DNA from: Myxococcus guangdongensis
Lineage (GTDB): Bacteria; Myxococcota; Myxococcia; Myxococcales; Myxococcaceae
Assembly (NCBI RefSeq): GCF_024198255.1
Contig: NZ_JAJVKW010000001.1
Location: 1,116,001 to 1,180,000, forward strand
Direction of reading: 5' to 3'
DNA length: 64,000 bases
Shown: positions 1 through 9,045 of the stretch, piece after piece
Layout of the letters: every line of letters begins with the position of its first letter
How positions within the stretch are numbered: the stretch's first letter is position 1
Program-made: the position numbers and the translations under genes
Notes under the pieces: model-generated
The model's database searches: none
What the model saw: the letters and a program-made list of their open reading frames with translations, nothing else
What the model was told of the DNA's origin: nothing

Positions 1-25
1 GCCTCTTCCGGCGAGTAGTAGCCGC

Positions 26-1894
26 TCACGCCCAGCCCTCCATGGCCGCGACCGCCGCGTCCATCACCTTCTGCCGCGCCGCCGCGTCACCACCGCCGCC
101 GTAGCGGCCCAAATCACACGCCTCCAGCACGTACAGCACCTGAGCGCGGCGCTCGTCCGCCACGCCCGCCGCCTTCATGCGCTCGCCGATGACCTCCCGG
201 GTGAGGCCGATGACGGGCCCGCCCAGCCGCGCGCCCAGGAAGCCCTGCAGCGCCTTCTCCACCTCGGCGTAGAAGGCCCCCGCGTCCGCGCCCGCCTGGA
301 GCTTCTCCGCCTCCACCAGTCGCTTGCGCGCGGCCTTCGCCTGCTGACGGCTCTTGTCCGACTCGGTGCGCGTCGCCAGCCGGCCACGCAGCCCGCCGAT
401 GAGCGCCACGCCCGCGAGCAACCCCAGCGGCGCGAGCACCACCGGGACGAAGAAGCCACGCTTCCACGGCGGCTCGGACGGCGCCACGAAGCGCGCCTGG
501 TAGCGCACCGGCCTGAGGCCTCCCGCCGTCAGCACGTTCTTCTGCTCGTTGGCGGCGTCCGCCACCTGCCCGGAGGTCGTGGGCAGCGACGTGGGGCTGC
601 CCGCCGCGGACTCCACCGTGAGGGTGATGGGTTCGGTGCGCGCCACCTCGTAGGAGCGGGCGCGCGCGTCGAAGAAGGGGAACTCCAACGCGGGCAGCGT
701 GAAGGTGCCCGTGCGCTGCGGCATCACCAGGTACTCCACCACGCGGCGGCCCTGCACCTTGTTGCGCTGCGGCGCCACCTTGTCCGTCGTCGTGGGGTCA
801 TAGATTTTCAGCGCGGAGGGGCCCGTGAGCTTCGGCGGGGTGACGTTCTTCACGTTGCCCGTGCCCTCCAGGATGACCTTCACCGTGACGGGCTGGCCCA
901 GCTCCACGCGCGTCGTCGACACGTCCGTGGACAGCCGCCACGCGCCCACGTTCGCATTGGACATCCCCGGCGGCGCACCGGGCGGCAACGGCGACACCTT
1001 CACCTTGAGCCCGTTGGACACGCGGTGCACGCGGTGGCCCGCGAAGAGGAAGCCCGTGGTGATGTCCGCCTCCGCCGGGGAGATGGCCAGCGAGCCGGCC
1101 TTCACCGGGAAGAGCGCGCGGCGGCGCAGGAGATAGGCGCGGTACGGCACGCCATCGACCACCTTCTGCTCACCCGACAGCTGCGTGGGGCTCTCCACCT
1201 CCTCCGTCCAGAAGCCCTCCAGCTTGGGCATCGTGACGGCGTCCACGCTGGTCAGGTCCACGCGCGAGTAGATGTAGAGCGACAGCGTCACCTGCTCGCC
1301 CACGTAGACCTGGTCCCGGTCCAGGCTCGCGCGCAGGAACAGGTCCGAGTCGCCGCGCGGGATGCTCGGCGTGTCCTCATCCTCGTCGTTGGCGAACGGG
1401 TCCGGCAGGCGCGAGGGGAAGTTGGCGAACGGGTCCGGCAGCCGCTGCGGATTGCGTCCCGACTGCGCGGGCGCGGACCCCAGCTTCCCCGGCATCACCA
1501 CCAGCTGCACCGAGTCCGTGCGGTGCGTCTTGCCTCCCGCCGTCATCTCCGCGGGCGGAATCGTCAGCTTCCCCGTCCGGTTCGCCCGGAGCGTCATCAC
1601 GTACTTGGTGACCTCCTGGATGTTGGCGGGACCACCGCCGGACCACGACACCGAGCGCTGGGTGCTGCGCGAGCTGTTGAGCACCTCGAAGTCGTCCGAC
1701 TGCGGCAGCCGGACCTTGGCGTCCGGGGGCGCGTCCGCCGTCACCACCGTGAGGCGGAAGGTGTCCTCGCTGCCGACCTCGGTCCGGTCCACCGTCTGGT
1801 AGAACTCGAGGCCCGCCGCCCACGCCGGCCCCGAGACCAGCAGGGCCAGCACGGCCAACACCACCCCGGCGCCGAAGCTACCAGTCCTTCTCAT
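26..1894 (-). CDS. batD: BatD family membrane protein
   Basis: 622-residue protein with an N-terminal signal peptide (hydrophobic stretch at residues 9-27 ending AWA), a long periplasmic beta-rich region and one transmembrane helix near residues 480-505, followed by a roughly 110-residue cytoplasmic tail. This is the layout of BatD (BatD/oxygen-tolerance family), which works with vWA proteins in MoxR-associated envelope-maintenance systems. It is the last gene of the operon and its start overlaps the end of the TPR gene by 17 bp, so coupling is likely. Odd detail: the motif RLPDPFAN occurs twice in tandem near residues 150-170, a small internal duplication. Family assignment is good. The exact role in this organism is unknown. 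Confidence 0.85.
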   Translation of the reverse strand: MRRTGSFGAGVVLAVLALLVSGPAWAAGLEFYQTVDRTEVGSEDTFRLTVVTADAPPDAKVRLPQSDDFEVLNSSRSTQRSVSWSGGGPANIQEVTKYVMTLRANRTGKLTIPPAEMTAGGKTHRTDSVQLVVMPGKLGSAPAQSGRNPQRLPDPFANFPSRLPDPFANDEDEDTPSIPRGDSDLFLRASLDRDQVYVGEQVTLSLYIYSRVDLTSVDAVTMPKLEGFWTEEVESPTQLSGEQKVVDGVPYRAYLLRRRALFPVKAGSLAISPAEADITTGFLFAGHRVHRVSNGLKVKVSPLPPGAPPGMSNANVGAWRLSTDVSTTRVELGQPVTVKVILEGTGNVKNVTPPKLTGPSALKIYDPTTTDKVAPQRNKVQGRRVVEYLVMPQRTGTFTLPALEFPFFDARARSYEVARTEPITLTVESAAGSPTSLPTTSGQVADAANEQKNVLTAGGLRPVRYQARFVAPSEPPWKRGFFVPVVLAPLGLLAGVALIGGLRGRLATRTESDKSRQQAKAARKRLVEAEKLQAGADAGAFYAEVEKALQGFLGARLGGPVIGLTREVIGERMKAAGVADERRAQVLYVLEACDLGRYGGGGDAAARQKVMDAAVAAMEGWA

Positions 1895-2867
1895 TGGGCT
1901 TCCTCTGCTTCTTCTTCTGCTGGAAACGCCAGAGCTGGAGATTCTTCTCGTTCTGCTTCATCGCATCCAACAGGCGCTCCGCCTCCTGCTGGTCCAGGTC
2001 CGACGGGCTCACGCCCGCATCCGCGCCCGACGACTCCGAGTCACCCTCCGACTCGCTGCCGCCATCCGTCCCGCCATCTCCCGGGTCGCCATCTCCGTCA
2101 TCGTCGCCGCCATCCGCGCCACCGTCGCTGCCGCCATCCCCCTTCTGAGGAGGCCCCTGGTCGCCGCCGTCGCCGCCATCCGCGCCGCCGTCCCCTCCGC
2201 CGTCCGCGCCACCGTCGCCGCCGCCATCCGCGCCGCCGTCACTGCCTCCGTCCTCCATCCCGCCGTCGGTGCCACCATCCGCGCCGCCGTCGGTGCCGCC
2301 GTCCACCGGCGCGCCGCCGTCCGCCTTGGTGCCGCCATCCTCGCCACCATCCGGTCGCCCGCCATCCGTCCCGGAGTCTCCCCCACCGTCCGTTCCTCCA
2401 TCCGCCGAGTTGTCCTGCGGCGGAGGCAGGTTGCGCAGCACCACCTCGTAGTTGTGCCGGGCCTGGATGTCCTGCGGGTCCAGGGTCAGCGCGCGTCGGT
2501 AGGACTTCAGCGCCTCCACCCGGTCCCCCGTCGTGGCCGCGAGGTTGCCCAGGTTGTACCAGGCCTTCTGTCGCAGGTCGGGCCGGTTGGACTCCGTCAC
2601 GCCGCGGAACACCTCCTGCGCGTCCTTCACCCGGCCCAGCTTCGCCAGCGCGTCGCCCCGGTTGAAGTCCACCGTCGGGTCGTGCGGACGCTCCTTCTTC
2701 GCCTCCTCGAAGGCCTTCAGCGCCTCCTCGTAGTTGCCCGCGAGGTACGCCTCACGCCCCTTCTGGACCATCGGATGGTCGCGCTCCAGCGGCCCCGCGC
2801 CGAGCGCCGTCCACGGCAGCACCAGCACGCACGCAAGCCCCATCCACCGTGAGAGCCGCGCGCTCAT
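1878..2867 (-). CDS. BatC-like TPR protein with Asp-Gly repeat region
   Basis: 329 residues. A signal peptide (residues 1-24) is followed by about three TPR units (residues 33-140, for example the KAWYNLGNLA and EALKSYRRALTLDP helices). Then comes a low-complexity region of about 115 residues built of DGG/DGGT/DGGAD repeats (residues 153-270). A charged C-terminal helix (QQEAERLLDAMKQNEK) ends the protein and is typical of BatC proteins. The TPR part probably mediates contacts between the vWA proteins BatA and BatB. The Asp/Gly tract looks disordered and could bind calcium, but that is inference. It overlaps batB by 4 bp (ATGA) and batD by 17 bp. Confidence 0.85.
   Translation of the reverse strand: MSARLSRWMGLACVLVLPWTALGAGPLERDHPMVQKGREAYLAGNYEEALKAFEEAKKERPHDPTVDFNRGDALAKLGRVKDAQEVFRGVTESNRPDLRQKAWYNLGNLAATTGDRVEALKSYRRALTLDPQDIQARHNYEVVLRNLPPPQDNSADGGTDGGGDSGTDGGRPDGGEDGGTKADGGAPVDGGTDGGADGGTDGGMEDGGSDGGADGGGDGGADGGGDGGADGGDGGDQGPPQKGDGGSDGGADGGDDDGDGDPGDGGTDGGSESEGDSESSGADAGVSPSDLDQQEAERLLDAMKQNEKNLQLWRFQQKKKQRKPNEKDW
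2057..2411 (-). repeat. Asp-Gly-Gly coding repeat inside batC
   Basis: About 355 bp of degenerate 9-bp units (seen on the + strand as variants of gccgccgtc/gccgccatc) encode roughly 115 residues of DGG-type repeats. The units are imperfect and vary in spacing, so this is a protein-coding simple repeat, not a CRISPR array or a satellite. Such tracts can change length by slippage. Confidence 0.85.
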
Positions 2868-3925
2868 GGCGTCGACCTCCGGCGCGTGGACGGCAAGAGC
2901 ACCATGCCCAACACGAGCAGCACCAACCCGGGCACCGCGAAGGTCTGGAAGCGCTCGTCGTAGCGGACCGTCACCCGGCTCTCCAGCTCACTCTTCTGCA
3001 TCTGGTCGATGCGCTCCACCACCTGCCCCATGGCCACGCCGCGCGGCTGGAAGAAGAACGCGCCCCCCGTGGCCTCCGCGATGGCCGTCAGCCCCGCGCG
3101 GTCCAGGCGGGTAATCACCGTCTCGCCCGCGCCGTCCTTCTTGTAGTCCACGAACTCGCCGCGCCTGTCGTACACGGGGATGGGCTCGCCGGACTCGGAG
3201 CCCACGCCCACCGTCAGCACCTGCACGCCCGCTTCCTTCAGCGCGTCGCTGGCCTCGCCCACCTCGCCGACCAGGTCCTCGCCGTCCGACAAGAGCACCA
3301 CCACGCGCTCCTTCGAGCCGCGGTCCGCGTTGTCCAGCACCTGCTTGGCCAGCCGGAGCGCCGAGCCCACGTTGGTGCCGCCCTGGGGCATCACCTCCGG
3401 GTCCACCGCGCGCAGGAACAGCTTCACCGCCGAGTAGTCCGACGTCAGCGGCGACTGGATGAACGCATCCCCCGCGAAGACCACCAGGCCCACGCGGTCG
3501 CCCTTGAGCTCGTCGAGCAGCGTCGTCAGCTCCAGTTTGGCGCGCTCCAGCCGGCTGGGCTGCACGTCGCGCGCGAGCATGGACTTGGACGCATCCAGCG
3601 CCACCACCACGTCGATGCCGCGCCGCTTGGTCAACTCGCTCTTCGTTCCACACTGCGGCTGCGCCAGCGCGAAGCCGAACAGCATGAGCCCCAGGCCGTA
3701 CAGCCCGCCCTGCGTGGCCGGACGCCACACGGAGATGCCCGCCGTGAAGCGCTCGGCGTGGCGCTCATGCAGCACCGCGCGCACGCGCGAGCGGCGCCGC
3801 AACGACAGCATGAGCGCGAGCAAGCCCAGCAGGGCCCCCACCAGCACCAGGCCGAGGAACACCGGCTGGGCCAGTCCCGCCTGATAACCGAGCACGGTGA
3901 AGCGCCAGGGTTCCACGGGCGTCAC
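2864..3925 (-). CDS. vWA-domain membrane protein (BatB type)
   Basis: 353 residues starting at a GTG (3925) that overlaps the upstream stop as GTGA. An open frame extends further upstream but only antisense-like sequence lies there, so the coupled GTG is chosen. N-terminal membrane segment (residues 12-35) and a second near residue 80 flank a von Willebrand factor A domain with an intact MIDAS motif DASKS after VVVAL. A C-terminal hydrophobic helix ends the protein. BatA/BatB proteins are paired vWA proteins of aerotolerance/MoxR systems and are thought to assemble in the inner membrane with the MIDAS domain in the periplasm. Second of the two vWA genes here. Confidence 0.88.
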   Translation of the reverse strand: MTPVEPWRFTVLGYQAGLAQPVFLGLVLVGALLGLLALMLSLRRRSRVRAVLHERHAERFTAGISVWRPATQGGLYGLGLMLFGFALAQPQCGTKSELTKRRGIDVVVALDASKSMLARDVQPSRLERAKLELTTLLDELKGDRVGLVVFAGDAFIQSPLTSDYSAVKLFLRAVDPEVMPQGGTNVGSALRLAKQVLDNADRGSKERVVVLLSDGEDLVGEVGEASDALKEAGVQVLTVGVGSESGEPIPVYDRRGEFVDYKKDGAGETVITRLDRAGLTAIAEATGGAFFFQPRGVAMGQVVERIDQMQKSELESRVTVRYDERFQTFAVPGLVLLVLGMVLLPSTRRRSTP

Positions 3926-4932
3926 GGGAAGACCCTCAGGAAGGTGGAGCGCAGGAGCAGCTCCAGGGCGAGCAGGCCGAAGGCGGCCAGGAGGAACGGG
4001 TGGAACTCCTCGCGGTAGGTGGCGGACGCGCCGCCCTCCATCAGCTTGGAGCGCTCCAACGAATCGAGCACCTTCTGCAGGCCGCGCCTCAGGCCCTCCG
4101 GGTCCGTCGCGCGGTAGTACTCGCCGCCCGTGCGGTCCGCGATGTCCTGCATCAGCTCCGGGTTGATGGGAATCTCCGTCTCGCGCCACACGGTGTTGCC
4201 AAACAGGTCCGTGCCCTGCGGGAAGGGCACCTTGCCGCCCTTGCCCACCAGGATGGTGTAGATGGGCACGTGGAGCGCCTGCGCCATGTTCGCGGAGTCC
4301 ATGGGCGACAGCTTCCCCGCGTTGTTGTCGCCGTCCGTAATCAGCACCACCACGCGGCTCTTCGCCTCCGAGTCGCGCAGGCGGTTGAGCGAGGTGGCCA
4401 GCGCGTCACCAATCGCCGTGCCGTCCTCCAGCACGCGGGTGCGCAGTTGCTTGATGACCTCCTTCAGCACGCCGTAGTCCAGCGTGAGCGGCGCCTGCGT
4501 GTACGCCGCGCCCGCGAAGACCACCAGGCCGATGCGGTCATTCACGCGGTTGGCGATGAACTCGGTGAGCACCTCCTTGGCCACGTGCAGGCGGTTCTGC
4601 GGACGGAAGTCGCCGGCCTCCATGGAGGTGGACAAGTCCAACGCCACCACGATGTCGATGCCCTCCACCGACAGGTCGCGCACGCGCGAGTCGCGCACCT
4701 GGGGCCGGGCGATGGCGAGCACCGCCGCCGTCACCGCCACCACGCGCAACAGAGGCAAGAGCGGCAGCATGTACGTGCGCAGGCCCTTGCCGCTCTTGGC
4801 GAACACGTGCGCCGCGGAGAAGCGCAGGGGCGCGCGAGCGCGACGCTCCCGCCAGGCCTGCACCAAGAGGAGCGGGACGAGCAGCAGCCCCCAGAGCGCC
4901 TCGGGGTTATTGAACGCGGGGAGCGGCGGCAT
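3922..4932 (-). CDS. vWA-domain membrane protein (BatA type)
   Basis: 336 residues from ATG 4932 (MPPLPAFNNPEALWG). N-terminal helix, a second membrane segment near residue 60, then a vWA domain with MIDAS DLSTS (VVALDLSTSMEAGD), a conserved TDGDNNAG loop, and a C-terminal transmembrane helix. The layout matches BatA. The first 26 bp overlap the end of the BatD-like gene upstream, and its stop overlaps the next vWA gene by 4 bp, so the two vWA proteins should be made in similar amounts. Confidence 0.88.
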   Translation of the reverse strand: MPPLPAFNNPEALWGLLLVPLLLVQAWRERRARAPLRFSAAHVFAKSGKGLRTYMLPLLPLLRVVAVTAAVLAIARPQVRDSRVRDLSVEGIDIVVALDLSTSMEAGDFRPQNRLHVAKEVLTEFIANRVNDRIGLVVFAGAAYTQAPLTLDYGVLKEVIKQLRTRVLEDGTAIGDALATSLNRLRDSEAKSRVVVLITDGDNNAGKLSPMDSANMAQALHVPIYTILVGKGGKVPFPQGTDLFGNTVWRETEIPINPELMQDIADRTGGEYYRATDPEGLRRGLQKVLDSLERSKLMEGGASATYREEFHPFLLAAFGLLALELLLRSTFLRVFP

Positions 4933-5932
4933 TGTCGGGAGCTTGAATCGGCTGGGGCGGAACGTAGGTCTTGTCGACGAGCTCGTAGCCGAACAGGAGC
5001 GCGTCACGACAGCTCTCGGGCGTGGCGTCCGCCCGCGCGTACTTCACCATGTCCGACTCGGACACGAAGCGCATGAGCTTGTCCTCGGGAAGTCCCGGCG
5101 GGGCCAGGCGGCGCAGCGAGGACATCAGCTCGGAGCTGGTGCACTCCAACGCCTCGAAGCCATAGCGCTCGCCCAGGTAGCCCCGGACGATTTCGGACAG
5201 GCGGAAGTAGTGGTCCTTCACGAGGCCGCGAGCGGGCAGGTTCTCCGTCTTGAGCGTGTCCAGCGCCTTGCGCGTGCGCACGTCCAGCGGCAGCGGGGGC
5301 GGCACGAACACGTGCTTGGGGCGGTTCCTCCACCAGCGGATGAGCGCCCACGCCAACAGGCCCGCCGCGAGCGCGCCCAGCAGCGCCAGCACCAGCCGCC
5401 ACGAGCGGATGGGCACCTCCTGCGGCGGCTGGATGTCGAACAGGTCCGCGCCCTGCCCCTCCGCCTCCGGCGGCAGCGTGGACGTCACTTCAATCTGCCG
5501 GCCCGGCAGCGAGTACTGGCGAGGGCCCTCCGGCGTGGCCACGTCGAACGCGAGCGCGGGCACCTGCACCGTCCCCAGCGCGAAGGCCGACATGCGCACC
5601 GCGAACGTGGTGGTGGCCGAGTCCGCGCCGTCCTGCCGCTGGCGCGTCTGGTCCAGGAACTCGAAGTCACCCGTCTCCTTGGGCACCGCCAGTTCGTAGC
5701 GGTGGTCCTTCGGGTGGGTGAGCACCACGTGGTACGTGAACGGGTCGCCGATGCGCACCTGCTGCGGGTCCACGCGCACCGACACGTCCAGCGGCTGCGT
5801 CTGTTCGTGCGTGGGAGCCCCGGGCGGGCTCGCGGGCGGAGTCCCCTTCGGAGCCTGGGCCCCGGCCGACGACGCGAGCGTCAGCACGCCCACGCACAGC
5901 ACCATCCCGATGCGCGCCATCCACCGGCTCAT
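4907..5932 (-). CDS. BatD-like/DUF4381-type membrane protein
   Basis: 341 residues. Signal peptide (residues 1-25), a periplasmic beta-sandwich-like part (residues 45-155), one transmembrane helix (about residues 180-203, ending in WWRNR) and a cytoplasmic helical tail (residues 220-330) that includes YFRLSEIVRGYLGERYG. This arrangement is seen in small BatD-like proteins placed between DUF58 and batA genes. It overlaps the DUF58 gene by 4 bp (ATGA) and batA by 26 bp. It probably bridges the MoxR side in the cytoplasm with the periplasmic vWA proteins, which is inferred from topology and operon position. Confidence 0.75.
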   Translation of the reverse strand: MSRWMARIGMVLCVGVLTLASSAGAQAPKGTPPASPPGAPTHEQTQPLDVSVRVDPQQVRIGDPFTYHVVLTHPKDHRYELAVPKETGDFEFLDQTRQRQDGADSATTTFAVRMSAFALGTVQVPALAFDVATPEGPRQYSLPGRQIEVTSTLPPEAEGQGADLFDIQPPQEVPIRSWRLVLALLGALAAGLLAWALIRWWRNRPKHVFVPPPLPLDVRTRKALDTLKTENLPARGLVKDHYFRLSEIVRGYLGERYGFEALECTSSELMSSLRRLAPPGLPEDKLMRFVSESDMVKYARADATPESCRDALLFGYELVDKTYVPPQPIQAPDNAAAPRVQ

Positions 5933-6810
5933 GCCGCCATCCTCCGGGCCCGCGCGCGGAAGAACTGCGCGAGCGCCTTGCCGTGGTCGTCTCCGGCGCG
6001 CAGCTCCACGTGGTCCAGCTCCAGCTTCTTGAAGAGCTTGCGGCGCTCGTCGCGAGCGGCCTGCATGGCGCGCGCGTAGCGGCCCCGCACGCGCGGGTCG
6101 CTCGTGTCCACGACGAAGCGGTCTCCGGTCTCCGGGTCCTCCATCTCCACCAGCCCCAGGCGCGGGAAGGCCTCCTCCAGCGGGTCCTCCACCACGACGG
6201 GGACCAGGTCGTGCTTGCGCCCCACCAGCCGCAGCGGCTTCTCGTAGTCGCGCGCCTGGAAGTCGGAGACGAGGAAGGTGACGGCCTTCCGCTTCGCCAC
6301 CTGCGTCAGGTACGTCAGCCCCGCCGACAGGTTCGTGCCCTTGCCCTGGGGCTGGAAGGTGAGGATGTCGCTCACCAGCCGGAGCACGTGCGTGCGGCCC
6401 TTGCGCGGCGGCACCACCTTCTCCACCCGGTCCGAGAAGAGGATGAGCCCCACCCGGTCATTGTTGGCGATGGCGCTGAAGGCGATCTGCGCGGCGACCT
6501 CGGCGGCGATCTCCGCCTTGGTGCGCTCCTTCGAGCCGAACTCCTTGGAGGCGGACACGTCGACCAGGAGCATCACCGTGAGCTCGCGCTCCTCGGTGAA
6601 GACCTTGACGTAGGCCTCGTTCATGCGCGCGGTGACGTTCCAGTCGATGATGCGAATCTCGTCGCCGGGCTGGTACTGCCGCACCTCGGAGAAGGCCATG
6701 CCCCGGCCCTTGAAGACCGAGTGGTACTGGCCCGCGAGCATGTCGGAGACCACCTTGCGGGTGCGAATCTCCAGCTTGCGGATGCGGCGGATGAGGTCCT
6801 TGGGCAGCAC
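5929..6810 (-). CDS. DUF58 domain protein
   Basis: 293 residues with GTG start at 6810. The N-terminal part has the DUF58 hallmark GRGMAFSEVRQYQPGD followed by IRIIDWNVTAR. The middle holds a vWA-like fold with the metal-site motif DVSAS (LLVDVSASKEFG). DUF58 proteins are encoded beside MoxR ATPases almost universally and are their presumed partners. Here the gene lies 18 bp downstream of moxR and overlaps the next gene by ATGA. No membrane segment is visible, so it is probably cytoplasmic. Confidence 0.9.
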   Translation of the reverse strand: MLPKDLIRRIRKLEIRTRKVVSDMLAGQYHSVFKGRGMAFSEVRQYQPGDEIRIIDWNVTARMNEAYVKVFTEERELTVMLLVDVSASKEFGSKERTKAEIAAEVAAQIAFSAIANNDRVGLILFSDRVEKVVPPRKGRTHVLRLVSDILTFQPQGKGTNLSAGLTYLTQVAKRKAVTFLVSDFQARDYEKPLRLVGRKHDLVPVVVEDPLEEAFPRLGLVEMEDPETGDRFVVDTSDPRVRGRYARAMQAARDERRKLFKKLELDHVELRAGDDHGKALAQFFRARARRMAA

Positions 6811-6828
6811 GGGGCGCTCGGCGGGAGG

Positions 6829-7818
<990 letters not shown>

Positions 7819-7995
7819 GACGCCTCGGATGAGACTGGCGGCGGGCAGCCTAGGGTTGACCGGGTATCGGGCTCAACACCGCAGAAGGCCGGGCATTCCA
7901 GTAAGTTGGGTCCCCTTGTCCCCGAGGACCGTGTCCATGGCCCCATTGTCCCCCAGTTCTCGTCCCACCTCGCGAATTTCCGGGGACTCGCGGCC

Positions 7996-8904
7996 ATGAA
8001 GCGCTCGGCCTGGGCCCAGGCGCCCTCGGCGGGGGCCGTGGAGGCGGGGCTGTTGGCCCAGCTGGCCCCGGCGGTGACGGCCACGGTGCACTGGCTGCCC
8101 GGAGGGGGAGCGCTGCGGGTGCTGGAGGGGGGCCAGGGGCCCACGGTGGTGCTCCTGCACGGGCGCGGCGGGGCGGCCTCCACATGGTTCGCGTACCTGA
8201 CGGCGCTCTCGCGGGGGCACCGGGTGCTCGCGGTGGACCTGCCCGGCTTCGGGATGTCCTCGCCGACCGAGGGGCCCGTCCGCTCGGCGGAGGAGGGAGT
8301 GGGGTTCTTCACCGCCCCCGTGGAGGCGCTGCTCGAACAGCTCGCCCCGGGGCCCGTGTCCGTGGTGGGCCACTCGCTGGGCGGGCTGGTGGGGGTGGAG
8401 CTGGCGCTGCGCGCGCGTGTGCCGGTGGAGCGGTTGGTGCTGGTGGACGCGATGGGGCTGGGGCCGGACATGGCGCGCAAGGCTCGGGCCTTCTTCCGCG
8501 CGGGACCGGAGCGGCTGGCGCGCTCGTTGGGGCCGTGGGCCTGGGCTCGGATGATGCCCCCCGCGCCGACGCCGCTGGGGGAACGGCTGGGCGCGCTCGA
8601 CTACGAGCTGATGTCGGCGCCGGGTGGGCACGATGAAGCCGCGCGGGCCTTCGACAGCCTGGTGCCGCTGATGGGGCCGGTGTTCCACCGTCGGGAGCGG
8701 CTCGATGGAATCACGGCGCCGGTGCTGCTCGTCTGGGGTGAGCGGGAGGAGGTGCTGCCCCTGTCACTCGCCGAGGAGGCGTCCCGGCGCTTCCCGAATG
8801 CGCGGCTGGTGCGCGTGGACGCGGGCCACAGTCCCCATCAGGAGCGTCCGGAGCGCGTGCTCCCCGAGCTGAAGTCCTTCCTGGCCGCGCAGGGTCAGCC
8901 GTAG
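7996..8904 (+). CDS. alpha/beta hydrolase
   Basis: 302 residues from ATG 7996. An open frame continues far upstream but is antisense to moxR and DUF58 and is not coding. Oxyanion-hole segment LLHGRGGAAST, nucleophile elbow GHSLGG (Ser near residue 130), acid in VWGEREEVLP and catalytic His in DAGHSPHQERP give a complete triad. No signal peptide is visible, so it is a cytoplasmic esterase/lipase-like enzyme of unknown substrate. Divergent from moxR and convergent with the carboxypeptidase gene. Confidence 0.85.
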   Translation: MKRSAWAQAPSAGAVEAGLLAQLAPAVTATVHWLPGGGALRVLEGGQGPTVVLLHGRGGAASTWFAYLTALSRGHRVLAVDLPGFGMSSPTEGPVRSAEEGVGFFTAPVEALLEQLAPGPVSVVGHSLGGLVGVELALRARVPVERLVLVDAMGLGPDMARKARAFFRAGPERLARSLGPWAWARMMPPAPTPLGERLGALDYELMSAPGGHDEAARAFDSLVPLMGPVFHRRERLDGITAPVLLVWGEREEVLPLSLAEEASRRFPNARLVRVDAGHSPHQERPERVLPELKSFLAAQGQP

Positions 8905-9012
8905 CGCGCCACACGCGAATCAATGCGGAGGATGCGCCTGGGACTCCGCGACATGGCGTGGACGAAACGGAGGATTCGCATGAAGCGAGCGACGACCTCC
9001 GGCGACACGGAC

Positions 9013-9044
9013 CCGCGAGGCACCGTCGGAGCGATGCCTCGCGG
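9013..9044. terminator. bidirectional hairpin between convergent genes
   Basis: A perfect 10-bp inverted repeat (CCGCGAGGCA / TGCCTCGCGG) with a 12-nt loop lies between the hydrolase stop at 8904 and the carboxypeptidase stop at 9046. No T-run follows on either strand, as is common in high-GC genomes, so terminator function is inferred from position. Confidence 0.55.
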
Positions 9045-9045
9045 C

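Noticed and set aside
2057-2411. Regularly spaced GC repeats as a CRISPR or satellite
   Set aside because: The units keep the reading frame of batC and encode DGG; no spacers.
1025-2665. 546-codon + strand open frame rich in Pro/Arg/His
   Set aside because: Antisense of batC/batD; composition is that of a shadow of G/C-ending codons.
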